DNA of 15,556 nt from an uncultured Rickettsiales bacterium (GCA_913046825.1 CAJWTF010000088.1:1-15556), one strand, 5' to 3'. Counted from the stretch's first letter, positions 1 through 7,667 are shown. The notes: generated by a model not told the origin, from the letters alone. Made by a program: numbers and translations.

Positions 1-47
1 GCAACGGCAATGGTGATTTCGCCGATAGACAGGTGGCAGCCGCATGA
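1..47 (+). CDS. 3' end of upstream gene, probably murG (partial)
   Basis: A reading frame enters from the left edge (codons from base 3) and encodes [14 protein letters not shown] before a TGA at 45-47. That TGA overlaps the murC start as ATGA, the same coupling used further along this operon. In alphaproteobacterial dcw clusters the gene before murC is normally murG, the lipid II-forming GlcNAc transferase. The 14 visible residues carry no diagnostic motif, so the identity rests on gene order alone. Confidence 0.5.
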   Translation, partial: NGNGDFADRQVAAA

Positions 48-1468
48 AGGAAATGCCGCTTTCAATCGGAACGATACATTTCGTCGGCATCGGTGGTATC
101 GGCATGTCCGGCATCGCCGAGGTCATGCACAATCTCGGCTACGTCGTGCAAGGCAGCGATATCACCTCGAGCGCCAATGTGAAGCGCCTCGAGTCCTTGG
201 GGATTTCGGTGGCAATCGGTCATGACGCCACGAATGTGCAGCAAGCGGATGTCATCGTGGTCTCGTCGGCGGTCAAAGCCGACAATCTGGAAGTGGTAGC
301 GGCCCGATCGCGGTTGGTCCCGGTGGTGCGGCGCGCGGAAATGTTGGGCGAGCTCATGCGCCTCAAATGGTCCATAGCGGTCGGCGGCACCCACGGAAAG
401 ACAACCACGACGTCATTGATCTCGGCGATTCTCGATCATGCGGAATTTGATCCGACGGTCATCAACGGCGGTATCATCAACGCATACGGCACCAATGCGC
501 GCCTCGGTGAAGGTGAGTGGATGGTGGTGGAAGCTGACGAGTCGGACGGCACTTTCGTGAAGCTCCCGGCGACAATCGCCGTGGTCACCAACATTGATCA
601 CGAGCATCTCGATTTCTACGGCGACTTCGAGCACGTCAAGGCGGCCTTTCAAACTTTCGTTGAAAACATCCCGTTCTATGGTTTCGCGGCGATGTGCATC
701 GACCATCCCGAAGTCCAGACAATGATCGGGCAGATTACCGATCGCCGGATAGTCACCTACGGGATGGGCCCTCAGGCAGAAGTGCGCGCGGAGAATTTAC
801 GCCAAGGTCCCGGCGGTGCGACCTTCGATGTCGTGCTGTCATCCCGCTTGGGAAAGGTTCGGAGGATCGAGAATATCCGCCTGCCGATGTTTGGTGAACA
901 TAATGTGATGAATGCGCTGGCTGGTGTCGCGGTCGCGACGGAAATGGGAATTCCTGACGAGATCGTAGCGGGTGGATTGGCGAATTTCAGCGGTGTGAAA
1001 CGGCGGTTCACGAAGACTGGCGAAGTCAACGGCGTCAGCATTATTGATGATTACGGTCACCATCCGGTCGAGATTTTGGCCGTTTTGCGGGCTGCTCGAT
1101 CAGCCACGCGCGGCCGTGTCGTCGCCGTGGTACAACCCCACCGTTACAGCCGCTTGATGGATTTGTTCGACGATTTTTGTACCTGCTTCAACGATGCCGA
1201 CACGGTTATCGTTGCCGATGTGCACGCGGCGGGCGAAGCACCGATCGAGGGGATCAATCGAGACGCCTTGGTCGAAGGGCTCCGCACCCATGGCCACTGC
1301 AGCGTCGAAGCGCTCTTAGATCCCGATGCATTGCCTGAGATAGTCTCTCGGTTGACCAACGCTGGTGACCTCGTTGTTTGTCTTGGTGCCGGCACGATTT
1401 CGAATTGGGCGAACGACCTTCCGGATGCGCTCGCCGCCTTGCTTCATAGCAGAGCGGAGGCTGGGTAA
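44..1468 (+). CDS. murC: UDP-N-acetylmuramate--L-alanine ligase MurC
   Basis: ATP-dependent cytoplasmic ligase that adds L-alanine to UDP-MurNAc, the first amino acid of the peptidoglycan stem peptide. The 474 residues show the three Mur-ligase domains. The N-terminal Rossmann-like domain has GIGGIGMSG (15-23). The central ATPase has the P-loop GGTHGKT (114-120), EADESDGTF (163-171) and [11 protein letters not shown] (183-193). The C-terminal domain follows [10 protein letters not shown] (284-293) and has [15 protein letters not shown] (335-341) and QPHRYSRL. Length is normal for the family. The ATG at 44 is preferred because AGGTGG at 31-36 lies 7 nt upstream and the codon overlaps the preceding stop as ATGA. 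An in-frame ATG at 53 has its nearest purine-rich tract too close. The stop overlaps the murB start as TAATG, so translation is probably coupled. Confidence 0.97.
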   Translation: MKEMPLSIGTIHFVGIGGIGMSGIAEVMHNLGYVVQGSDITSSANVKRLESLGISVAIGHDATNVQQADVIVVSSAVKADNLEVVAARSRLVPVVRRAEMLGELMRLKWSIAVGGTHGKTTTTSLISAILDHAEFDPTVINGGIINAYGTNARLGEGEWMVVEADESDGTFVKLPATIAVVTNIDHEHLDFYGDFEHVKAAFQTFVENIPFYGFAAMCIDHPEVQTMIGQITDRRIVTYGMGPQAEVRAENLRQGPGGATFDVVLSSRLGKVRRIENIRLPMFGEHNVMNALAGVAVATEMGIPDEIVAGGLANFSGVKRRFTKTGEVNGVSIIDDYGHHPVEILAVLRAARSATRGRVVAVVQPHRYSRLMDLFDDFCTCFNDADTVIVADVHAAGEAPIEGINRDALVEGLRTHGHCSVEALLDPDALPEIVSRLTNAGDLVVCLGAGTISNWANDLPDALAALLHSRAEAG

Positions 1469-2403
1469 TGGTGATGGTTGCCACCAAACACACTGACGGG
1501 TTGATTGATCGCTTACCCCTGGTGAGCGGGCGTTACGAGCCGTTCGCTGATCTTGGTAGCCGGTCTTGGTTCCGCACCGGCGGGGCCGCCGAAGTATTGT
1601 TCGAGCCCACCGACGCTGACGACCTGCAAACTTTCATGGAAAGACGGCCGTGCGGTGTGGCGATCACGATCATTGGGTTCGGCTCCAATCTTTTGGTGCG
1701 CGACAGTGGCGTCGACGGAGTAGTCATCCATCTCGGTGAGGCGTTTGCCGGGATCGACTTCTACGGTGATACGATTACGGCGGGTGCATCGGCACTGGAT
1801 GTGAACGTGGCGCGAACGGCACAAGCCAAAGGGATCGCCGGCATGGAGTTTCTCTCCGGAATTCCCGGAACGATCGGCGGCGCAGTTCGCATGAATGCGG
1901 GTGCCTATGGACGCGAGTTCGCTAATGTGGTGCTTGATGTGACCGTGCTTGACGAGCGCGGCGGCGCGCATGTGCTTAATTCTTGCCAGTTCGATTTCTC
2001 GTATCGCCGAAGCGCGCTGCCGGAAGGATGGGTTGTCATCTCCGCGCGTCTGCAAGGAAAGCCGGGAAGTACCGAGGAAATCGCAGAGCGCATGGCCTCG
2101 ATTGCGTCTGCGCGAATCGAAAGCCAACCGCGAACGCGGACTGGGGGTTCGACTTTCGCCAATCCTCCTAGTCACAAAGCTTGGGAACTAATCGACCGTG
2201 CCGGTTGCCGGGGATTACGGCGGGGTGGTGCCATGGTCTCTGAGCAGCACTGTAATTTTCTTCTGAACACTGGAGACGCCACCGCGACCGATCTCGAGTT
2301 GCTGGGTGAAGACGTCCGGTGCCGGGTCCTCAAGGAAACAGGCATTCAACTGGAATGGGAAATTCAACGCATCGGCATCGCGCCCTCCAGGAAACCTTCA
2401 TGA
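1468..2403 (+). CDS. murB: UDP-N-acetylenolpyruvoylglucosamine reductase MurB
   Basis: FAD/NADPH-dependent cytoplasmic enzyme that reduces UDP-GlcNAc-enolpyruvate to UDP-MurNAc, the substrate of MurC upstream. The 311-residue protein has the FAD-binding motifs GSNLLVRD (72-79) and SGIPGTIGGAVRMNAGAYG (130-148). It also has the Tyr-Arg pair typical of type I MurB (SYRRS, 178-182), the active-site serine in GSTFANP (227-233), AWELIDRAG, and the C-terminal glutamate motif LEWEIQ (295-300). The ATG at 1468 is chosen because GGAGG at 1456-1460 lies 7 nt upstream; GTG 1471 and ATG 1474 are less well spaced. It overlaps the murC stop by one base, and its own TGA overlaps the ftsQ ATG as ATGA. No ddl gene follows, although many alphaproteobacteria have one between murB and ftsQ. 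Confidence 0.97.
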   Translation: MVMVATKHTDGLIDRLPLVSGRYEPFADLGSRSWFRTGGAAEVLFEPTDADDLQTFMERRPCGVAITIIGFGSNLLVRDSGVDGVVIHLGEAFAGIDFYGDTITAGASALDVNVARTAQAKGIAGMEFLSGIPGTIGGAVRMNAGAYGREFANVVLDVTVLDERGGAHVLNSCQFDFSYRRSALPEGWVVISARLQGKPGSTEEIAERMASIASARIESQPRTRTGGSTFANPPSHKAWELIDRAGCRGLRRGGAMVSEQHCNFLLNTGDATATDLELLGEDVRCRVLKETGIQLEWEIQRIGIAPSRKPS

Positions 2404-3257
2404 CGAAGACCGCTAAAAAGAAAGTGCCGAAGATCCCAAAGCGCAGTGCGATGCGCCGCCGCGTATGGCCGCGCTGGATGCGCCCGGCATTGCTCGTCTC
2501 TCTGGTGGCCTTGATCCTCGGCGGCCTAGGTGGTGCGGGTGTGTGGGCCGTTCGTTCCGGAATGGTCGAGACGGTGGTCGCGAAAGCCGTCATCTACTAC
2601 GAATTGGCAAATCGATCCGCTGGCCTTGTGGTGCGTGAGGTCTTGGTCGACGGAAGGCAGGAAACGTCCCGTGAGCGGATGTTGGTCGCCCTTAAGGTAA
2701 ACCGCGGCGATCTCATCTTGATGTTCGACGTCGACGAGGCGCGTGAACGTTTGCAGGGCATGGGTTGGATTGCCTCGGCTCGGGTCGAGCGGCACCTGCC
2801 GGATACGATCCGAGTCTCGGTTGTTGAGCGCGTTCCCGTTGCGGTCTGGCAACACAAAGGCAAATTCTTGCTCGTCGACGCTGCCGGCACGGTTATCGGA
2901 TCCGATGGCGTGGAACGCTTCCGTGATTTGAAAATCATCGTCGGTAAGGACGCACCTAAACATGCGCAAGCACTTATCGCTATGTTGCTGGAGCACCCGA
3001 AATTAATGACGCGAGTCAAGGCCGCATTCCGTTCGGGTGGGCGGCGCTGGAACTTGCGTATGGATAACGGCATCGACGTACGATTACCCGAAACCGATGC
3101 CTTTGCAGCCTGGGATCGATTGGCGAAATACGAGGCGCAGCACAAGCTGTTGGGCCGCGATATCGGTAGTATCGACCTTCGTTTGCCGGATCGGGTCGTC
3201 GTCAAAGTGCGGCACGAGAAACCCATAAAAAAATCGCAGCGGGGGAGCCGAACGTGA
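2400..3257 (+). CDS. ftsQ: Cell division protein FtsQ
   Basis: Single-pass inner-membrane divisome protein whose periplasmic part recruits later septal proteins (FtsB/FtsL in model bacteria). Three regions are visible in 285 residues. There is a Lys/Arg-rich cytoplasmic tail (1-28) and one hydrophobic segment (about 29-51). The periplasmic region has a POTRA domain (about 74-146, including RVERHLPDTIRVSVVERVPVAVW) and then an FtsQ/DivIB beta domain (about 147-270). The frame is open back to an ATG at 2319, but that lies inside murB. The ATG at 2400 has AGGAA at 2389-2393, 6 nt upstream, and forms an ATGA overlap with the murB stop, so it is the better start. The C-terminus is basic. Placement directly before ftsA is standard. 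Confidence 0.95.
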   Translation: MTKTAKKKVPKIPKRSAMRRRVWPRWMRPALLVSLVALILGGLGGAGVWAVRSGMVETVVAKAVIYYELANRSAGLVVREVLVDGRQETSRERMLVALKVNRGDLILMFDVDEARERLQGMGWIASARVERHLPDTIRVSVVERVPVAVWQHKGKFLLVDAAGTVIGSDGVERFRDLKIIVGKDAPKHAQALIAMLLEHPKLMTRVKAAFRSGGRRWNLRMDNGIDVRLPETDAFAAWDRLAKYEAQHKLLGRDIGSIDLRLPDRVVVKVRHEKPIKKSQRGSRT

Positions 3258-3283
3258 GTGGCAAGATATTCTCCATCGGCAGT

Positions 3284-3288
3284 GAGGG
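3284..3288 (+). promoter_or_regulatory. Ribosome binding site of ftsA (supports GTG start)
   Basis: GAGGG lies 9 nt before the GTG at 3298. A TGA at 3283-3285, in the ftsA frame, removes any earlier start, so this site and the GTG fix the ftsA N-terminus. Confidence 0.6.
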
Positions 3289-3297
3289 TTAGAGCGG

Positions 3298-4536
3298 GTG
3301 GCGCGAAGCGACCAAATCGCAGCGCTTGATATTGGCACGACAAAAGTCTGTTGTTTTGTGGCCGAGCGGGACGGTATCGACCGCGTCCGCGTGGTCGGGA
3401 TTGGACATCATGTTAGCGAGGGGCTGAAGGCCGGTACCATCGTCGATATGCAGGCGGCTGAGCAATCCGTGCTGGCGGCGGTGCATGCGGCCGAGCAGAT
3501 GGCGGGGACGACGATTCGCGATGTCATCGTTAACGTTTCTTCAGGTGAGCCGTTAAGTCAGTTCGTCGATATCGATACTGATTTGTCTGCACAGGCTGTT
3601 GGTGAACGCGAATTGGGGCGACTGTTTAACGATCAAAAACTCTCTGGCCTCGCCTCAACGCGTCATCTCGTGCACGCCATCCCAATTGGCTACGAGATCG
3701 ATGGCTCGAACGGCATTCGCGATCCGCGCGGCCTTTACGGGCATAATCTGGGTGTGCGGGTGCATGCGGTAACCGCGGCGCCGTCGGCACTGCAGAATGT
3801 GGTGAACTGTGTCGAGCGCTGTCATCTGGGATTGGCCGATTTTGCCGTCAATCCTTATGCGGCGGGCGTGGCCAGCGTGGTCGAGGACGAACTCGACCTA
3901 GGTGTAACGGTCATCGATATGGGCGGTGGTACTACGTCGATCGGTATTTTCTTCGAAGGGGCGCTGGTTCATGTGGATTCCCTGCCCATCGGTGGCGGCC
4001 ATATCACCAGTGACATCGCGCGAGGGTTATCGACGCCGATGCAACATGCGGAGCGCTTGAAGACGCTACACGGTACCTGCCTATCGTCACCGACCGACGA
4101 GATGGAGATCATCAGCGTGCCGCGGGTCGGCGAGGAAGATGACTCGCAAGCGCCGACAATCCCGAAATCGTTCTTGGTCAGCATCATTGGGCCGCGCGTC
4201 GAGGAAACCTTGGAATTGGTGCGGGATCGGTTGGCGGCGAGCGGTTTGGATCGTAAGGCGGGACGCCGTGTCGTGTTGACGGGCGGCGCTAGTCAACTGC
4301 CCGGGGTCCGGGAATTTGCTGGGCAGATATTAGACAAACAAACGCGAATGGGTCGCCCGATTAAGGTCGCGGGCCTCGCGGAAGCGACATGTGGCCCGGC
4401 CTTCTCTGTTTGCGCCGGTCTGTTGTCGCTCGCAGTCGACAACCGGGGTGAGGCATGGCCACCGCCATCTCTGGAAGTAGCGAAGACGAACGGCGCCTTC
4501 GGCAAAGTTGGAGGATGGCTTCGTGCGAACTTCTGA
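3298..4536 (+). CDS. ftsA: Cell division protein FtsA
   Basis: Actin-like ATPase that tethers FtsZ filaments to the inner membrane and recruits downstream divisome proteins. The 412 residues show the actin-family motifs: phosphate-1 LDIGTTKV (10-17), phosphate-2 VIDMGGGTTSIGIF (205-218) and the adenosine motif VVLTGGASQLPG (325-336). The SHS2-type 1C region lies between phosphate-1 and phosphate-2. The last residues (GKVGGWLRANF, 402-412) form a short amphipathic helix, as expected for the membrane-targeting sequence. The GTG start follows from the upstream in-frame stop and the GAGGG site. Length is typical. It sits 40 nt after ftsQ and 103 nt before ftsZ, so it is probably co-transcribed with both. 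Confidence 0.96.
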   Translation: MARSDQIAALDIGTTKVCCFVAERDGIDRVRVVGIGHHVSEGLKAGTIVDMQAAEQSVLAAVHAAEQMAGTTIRDVIVNVSSGEPLSQFVDIDTDLSAQAVGERELGRLFNDQKLSGLASTRHLVHAIPIGYEIDGSNGIRDPRGLYGHNLGVRVHAVTAAPSALQNVVNCVERCHLGLADFAVNPYAAGVASVVEDELDLGVTVIDMGGGTTSIGIFFEGALVHVDSLPIGGGHITSDIARGLSTPMQHAERLKTLHGTCLSSPTDEMEIISVPRVGEEDDSQAPTIPKSFLVSIIGPRVEETLELVRDRLAASGLDRKAGRRVVLTGGASQLPGVREFAGQILDKQTRMGRPIKVAGLAEATCGPAFSVCAGLLSLAVDNRGEAWPPPSLEVAKTNGAFGKVGGWLRANF

Positions 4537-4587
4537 ACGTGAAACGAAATTACCCGCATCTGGTTACGGCAAACTGGATGTGAATTC

Positions 4588-4604
4588 GCCGGAGATGTTC
4601 CGGC
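4588..4604 (+). promoter_or_regulatory. Hairpin in the ftsA-ftsZ leader
   Basis: GCCGGA and TCCGGC form a perfect 6-bp GC-rich stem with a 5-nt loop, 35 nt before the ftsZ start codon. There is no T-run behind it, so it does not look like an intrinsic terminator. It could act as an RNA processing or stability element controlling the FtsA:FtsZ ratio. That role is inference; only the inverted repeat is seen. Confidence 0.35.
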
Positions 4605-4639
4605 ACCCCTAGCATTGCAACTAGATTGCGGAGAAAGTT

Positions 4640-6319
4640 ATGACCATTAAGTTATCGATGCCAAAACCGGAGGCTGATTTAAAACCCCGGATCACCGTTG
4701 TCGGCGTCGGCGGCGCCGGCGGGAACGCCGTCAACAACATGATTCAAGCCAACCTCGAAGGCGTTGATTTCGTGGTGGCGAATACGGATGCCCAATCGCT
4801 CGGGCAGTCCACCGCCGACAGAAAAATTCAACTGGGCTCGACGATTACCCAAGGTCTGGGTGCGGGCTCTCGTCCGGAAATTGGTCGCGCTGCTGCCGAG
4901 GAGTCCTTGGACGAAATTCTCGATCATCTGGCGGGCAGTCACATGGTGTTCGTGACCGCAGGCATGGGCGGTGGAACCGGGACTGGTGCGGCACCCGTTA
5001 TCGCCCGGTCGGTGCGCGAACACGGTATTCTGACCGTCGGTGTCGTCACCAAGCCCTTCCACTTTGAGGGCAATCACCGGATGAAGACGGCGGAAGAAGG
5101 CATTGAAGAGCTGCAGCAGTTCGTCGATACCTTGATCATCATCCCCAATCAGAATCTGTTCCGGGTCGCCAATGAGAAGACGACTTTCGCGGAAGCTTTT
5201 AAGATGGCGGATAATGTTCTCTATTCCGGCGTGCGCGGTGTGACTGATTTGATGGTCATGCCCGGATTGATCAACCTGGATTTCGCCGATGTCCGTACCG
5301 TGATGAGCGAGATGGGCAAGGCAATGATGGGCACCGGTGAGGCCGATGGCGAGAGTCGGGCCATCGCCGCGGCCGAAGCAGCCATTTCGAATCCGCTGCT
5401 TGACGATATCACCATGAAGGGAGCTCAGGGTGTTCTAATCAACATCACCGGTGGTCCTGACATGACCTTGTTCGAGGTCGACGAAGCGGCCAATCGCATC
5501 CGCGAGGAAGTCGACAACGAAGCCAACATCGTCTTCGGCTCGACCTTCGATGCGGAGATGGAAGGTTTGCTTCGTGTCTCGGTGGTGGCGACCGGCATTG
5601 AAGCTGAAGCCGTTTCCTCACCGCGCCCGATGCCTTCGGGTCTCTCTACCTTGGCGCCGAGTACTGTTCGTCCCGCTTCGGTGGTTGAAGAAGCGCCGAT
5701 TCCCGCGGTCGTTACGGCACGTGAGGTTGAGGTCGAAATGCCGACGCCTGAGTTGAAGGTCGAAGCGGAAGAGCCGGAAGCTTTGCTCTTGGACGACGTT
5801 GATATGAATGAGCCGGTCAAAGAGACGCCGGAAGTTGCGGCGGTACCTGTGCCAAAACGCACGGTCACGGCAAGCACGCGGGTGACGGTGACGAAACCTG
5901 CTCAACCGCAGGCCGCAGCACCGGCAGCAACTTCCGCACCCCAGCCGGAACAGGTGGTGGAAGAACCGCAGGTCACGCAACAACCGAACCGTCGTGCACC
6001 CTTTATCCCAGAGAAACCTGTGGTGGCTGAGGAAAGTGCGGAGGATGCGGAGCCGGAACCATTCGCGGCCGCGGCGATGGAAAATGGCCGCAATGATGGT
6101 GAAAAAGCGCAGAAAGAACACCGTCGACCGAGCTTATTCGAAAGGATGACCGGCGCGGGAAAGCCGACAACGCCGACGACTAAGGCCGTATCGTCGATGC
6201 CGGCAGCACTGGAAACGGCGGCGCCGGAAGCGCCGGAGGCCGATGAGCGGTTCCAATTGTCGCAGGCGGAAGAAGAAATGTTGGATATTCCGGCATTTCT
6301 CCGGCGGCAAGCCAACTAA
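4640..6319 (+). CDS. ftsZ: Cell division protein FtsZ
   Basis: Tubulin-like GTPase that polymerises into the Z-ring at midcell. The GTPase core (about 16-325) has [13 protein letters not shown] (22-34), the tubulin signature GGGTGTG (110-116) and the catalytic T7 loop NLDFADV (212-218). A linker of about 220 residues follows (about 326-545), rich in Pro, Glu, Ala and Val. It contains an island SLFERMTG at 498-505. The conserved C-terminal peptide [10 protein letters not shown] (548-557) is the FtsA/ZipA-docking tail. At 559 residues it is far longer than the roughly 380-residue enterobacterial protein; long linkers are usual in Alphaproteobacteria. Start: ATG with GGAG at 4630-4633, 6 nt upstream. 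Two stem-loops follow the stop codon. Confidence 0.98.
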   Translation: MTIKLSMPKPEADLKPRITVVGVGGAGGNAVNNMIQANLEGVDFVVANTDAQSLGQSTADRKIQLGSTITQGLGAGSRPEIGRAAAEESLDEILDHLAGSHMVFVTAGMGGGTGTGAAPVIARSVREHGILTVGVVTKPFHFEGNHRMKTAEEGIEELQQFVDTLIIIPNQNLFRVANEKTTFAEAFKMADNVLYSGVRGVTDLMVMPGLINLDFADVRTVMSEMGKAMMGTGEADGESRAIAAAEAAISNPLLDDITMKGAQGVLINITGGPDMTLFEVDEAANRIREEVDNEANIVFGSTFDAEMEGLLRVSVVATGIEAEAVSSPRPMPSGLSTLAPSTVRPASVVEEAPIPAVVTAREVEVEMPTPELKVEAEEPEALLLDDVDMNEPVKETPEVAAVPVPKRTVTASTRVTVTKPAQPQAAAPAATSAPQPEQVVEEPQVTQQPNRRAPFIPEKPVVAEESAEDAEPEPFAAAAMENGRNDGEKAQKEHRRPSLFERMTGAGKPTTPTTKAVSSMPAALETAAPEAPEADERFQLSQAEEEMLDIPAFLRRQAN

Positions 6320-6325
6320 GGCCGT

Positions 6326-6356
6326 ATCGCAGGTCATGCCGAACCTGCCATGCGAT
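6326..6356 (+). promoter_or_regulatory. First stem-loop downstream of ftsZ
   Basis: Outer arms ATCGCA (6326-6331) and TGCGAT (6351-6356) are perfectly complementary. An overlapping alternative pairing joins GCAGGT (6329-6334) and ACCTGC (6343-6348) around an 8-nt loop. It begins 6 nt after the ftsZ stop. There is no T-tract, so it may be a 3'-end stabilising or pausing structure rather than a terminator. Confidence 0.3.
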
Positions 6357-6364
6357 GCTGGGAA

Positions 6365-6396
6365 TGCGTGGCCGTCCCGATTGGGGCGGCCACGTA
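6365..6396 (+). terminator. Strong hairpin downstream of ftsZ, no T-tract
   Basis: Arms 6367-6378 and 6383-6394 pair over 12 bp (CGTGGCCGTCCC with GGGGCGGCCACG, one G-U pair) around the tetraloop GATT. Two more pairs, one of them wobble, extend it to 6365-6396. It is the most stable-looking structure after ftsZ and marks a likely boundary between the division genes and lpxC. It is followed by an A-rich tract, not a T-run. Intrinsic termination is therefore doubtful, and transcript end protection or RNase III processing is equally possible. Confidence 0.4.
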
Positions 6397-6411
6397 ACAA
6401 ATAGTAACAAA
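6394..6411 (+). repeat. Tandem GTAACAAA repeat upstream of lpxC
   Basis: GTAACAAA occurs at 6394-6401 and again at 6404-6411, a spacing of 10 bp or about one helical turn. It lies at the left end of the AT-rich stretch leading to lpxC. It could be a pair of protein-binding half sites on one face of the DNA, but two copies can also arise by chance. Confidence 0.25.
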
Positions 6412-6522
6412 GAGTGATTTGAGGCTGGAAAAAGGCATTGGTACATAAAATTGCGTAAAAACGGCATCTGCGCTGACGACAGCTGAAAGTCACGGTACGT
6501 AGCAGTTGGAATTAAGAGTTTA
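6412..6522 (+). promoter_or_regulatory. AT-rich leader / probable lpxC promoter region
   Basis: This stretch between the ftsZ 3' hairpins and the lpxC ribosome binding site is clearly AT-richer than the flanking genes. TAAAAT at 6446-6451 resembles a -10 element, and TTGAGG at about 6419-6424 resembles a -35 element. The distance between them is 21 bp, so they do not make a convincing pair. I infer a promoter from composition and position but cannot place it precisely. Confidence 0.25.
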
Positions 6523-6530
6523 GGCGGAGG
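6523..6530 (+). promoter_or_regulatory. Strong ribosome binding site of lpxC
   Basis: GGCGGAGG lies 8 nt before the GTG at 6539. It is the best Shine-Dalgarno match in the window and the reason for choosing the GTG over the in-frame ATG at 6569. Confidence 0.7.
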
Positions 6531-6538
6531 TTACTAGG

Positions 6539-7504
6539 GTGGAAATCTTGAACAGGACGGTGCGACGGATGGTTTCCGGCGGTCTCGTCCGACAGAAAAC
6601 CCTGAAACACGATATCGATTGCGAGGGCATCGCCCTGCACAGCGGGCTTCTGGTCAAGATGCGCTTATGCGTTGCGGCACCAGACTCCGGTATTCGGTTC
6701 CACCGCACCGATGTCGATGCTGCTCAGGCCGATATACCCGCCAGTCATGACAATGTTGTTGATACGCGCCTTTGTACGACAATCGCGAACGAGCACGGGG
6801 TGAAGGTTTCCACCATCGAGCACCTGATGGCCGCTTTGGCGGGATTGGAAATCGATAACGCTATTATCGAACTCGACGCGGAAGAAGTGCCCGTAATGGA
6901 TGGCAGTGCCGCGCCCTTTATTGCCATGATTGAGAAAGCCGGTGTTGTCGAGCAAAACCTGCCGCGCAAGGCTATCCGGATACTGCGCACGGTGAGCGTG
7001 CGTGACGGATCAAAATTCCTAAAAGTGGAACCGTCGGAGACACCGGTCGTTAACTTGGAGATTGATTTTGAGTGCGATAGGATCGGACGTCAGGCGCTCT
7101 CTTTGCCGATGACGAAGGATGCTTTCGTGGAAGATATCTCCGAAGCGCGGACATTTGGGTTCCTGCATGAGGTTGAGGCCTTGCGGGAAATGGGCTTGGC
7201 CCGTGGCGGGTCACTTGAGAATGCGGTTGTCCTCTCCGAAGGCGAAGTGCTGAATGAAGAGGGACTGCGGTATAAGGACGAGTTCGTTCGCCACAAAATC
7301 CTCGACTGCATCGGCGATCTCTATTTAGCGGGCGCACCGGTTATGGGTGCCGTGAGCGGCAGCTGCAGTGGGCACGCGTTGAATAATGCGTTGTTGCGCA
7401 CTCTGTTAGCGGATGAAACCGCGTGGGTTTGGGAGACGATAGAGACGGAAGAGCCCGCCGGGATCGCTGCCTGGAACACAGAACCCGCGATGGTGCCGGC
7501 CTAA
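6539..7504 (+). CDS. lpxC: UDP-3-O-acyl-N-acetylglucosamine deacetylase LpxC
   Basis: Zinc-dependent cytosolic deacetylase that carries out the committed step of lipid A synthesis. All key residues of the family are visible in 321 residues. Zinc ligands are His95 (in STIEHLMAAL), His252 and Asp256 (in RHKILDCIGDL). Catalytic and substrate residues are Glu94, Lys253, Asp260, Thr205 (in ARTFGF) and His279 (in SGHALNN). The GTG start is supported by GGCGGAGG 8 nt upstream. It gives about 16 residues before the usual LpxC start (VRQKTLK), a short basic extension. lpxC directly after ftsZ is common in proteobacteria. It ends in a region full of inverted repeats, so it may be the last gene of its transcript. 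Confidence 0.96.
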   Translation: MEILNRTVRRMVSGGLVRQKTLKHDIDCEGIALHSGLLVKMRLCVAAPDSGIRFHRTDVDAAQADIPASHDNVVDTRLCTTIANEHGVKVSTIEHLMAALAGLEIDNAIIELDAEEVPVMDGSAAPFIAMIEKAGVVEQNLPRKAIRILRTVSVRDGSKFLKVEPSETPVVNLEIDFECDRIGRQALSLPMTKDAFVEDISEARTFGFLHEVEALREMGLARGGSLENAVVLSEGEVLNEEGLRYKDEFVRHKILDCIGDLYLAGAPVMGAVSGSCSGHALNNALLRTLLADETAWVWETIETEEPAGIAAWNTEPAMVPA

Positions 7505-7529
7505 ATCGATTTTCGGCGTTTTCGATTTA
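7502..7529 (+). repeat. Inverted repeat spanning the lpxC stop codon
   Basis: TAAATCGA (7502-7509, which includes the TAA stop) and TCGATTTA (7522-7529) are perfect 8-bp inverted arms around a 12-nt loop. It is AT-rich and immediately precedes the much longer palindrome at 7535-7579. It may assist termination or be coincidental. Confidence 0.35.
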
Positions 7530-7534
7530 AAATA

Positions 7535-7579
7535 TCGGTATCCTGAATGCCTACTAGCTGTAGGCATTCAGGATACCGA
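7535..7579 (+). terminator. Perfect 20-bp inverted repeat after lpxC
   Basis: Arms 7535-7554 and 7560-7579 are exact reverse complements over 20 bp (first arm TCGGTATCCTGAATGCCTAC) with a 5-nt loop TAGCT. In RNA this makes a long uninterrupted hairpin 30 nt after lpxC. The following bases (TGCTATATATTTCC) are U-rich but interrupted, so it is a plausible though imperfect intrinsic terminator. A 20-bp perfect duplex would also suit RNase III. It might instead be a copy of a dispersed palindromic repeat; only one copy is seen here. Confidence 0.55.
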
Positions 7580-7611
7580 ATGCTATATATTTCCTCGTAA
7601 ATAGCGGTACT

Positions 7612-7640
7612 TTGAAGAGCTTGGAAATGCGGCCGATAGT
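7612..7640 (+). promoter_or_regulatory. Candidate sigma70-type promoter of bamD
   Basis: TTGAAG (7612-7617) and GATAGT (7635-7640) are separated by exactly 17 bp. Each matches four of six consensus positions. The predicted transcript start, near 7647, lies just downstream of the large hairpin and just before bamD. It coincides with the first in-frame ATG and so favours the ATG at 7668 as the real start codon. Confidence 0.4.
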
Positions 7641-7667
7641 GCACCGATGCTTATAAAGCGTGAACAT

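Noticed and set aside
1513..2175. 220-codon antisense open frame opposite murB
   Set aside because: It mirrors the real gene in a GC-rich genome, is Arg/His-rich, matches no family I know, and MurB motifs on the other strand are unambiguous.
2597..3343. 248-codon antisense open frame opposite ftsQ and the ftsA start
   Set aside because: Composition is Ser/Arg/Thr-rich as expected from reading ftsQ backwards. There is no ribosome site or motif, and it crosses two real genes.
5618..6121. Arg-rich antisense frame opposite the FtsZ linker
   Set aside because: It is a by-product of the repetitive Glu/Pro/Ala codons of the linker read on the opposite strand.
6510..6530. CtrA-like site before lpxC (TTAA followed by TTTAGG)
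   Set aside because: The spacing does not fit TTAA-N7-TTAA and the second half is wrong.
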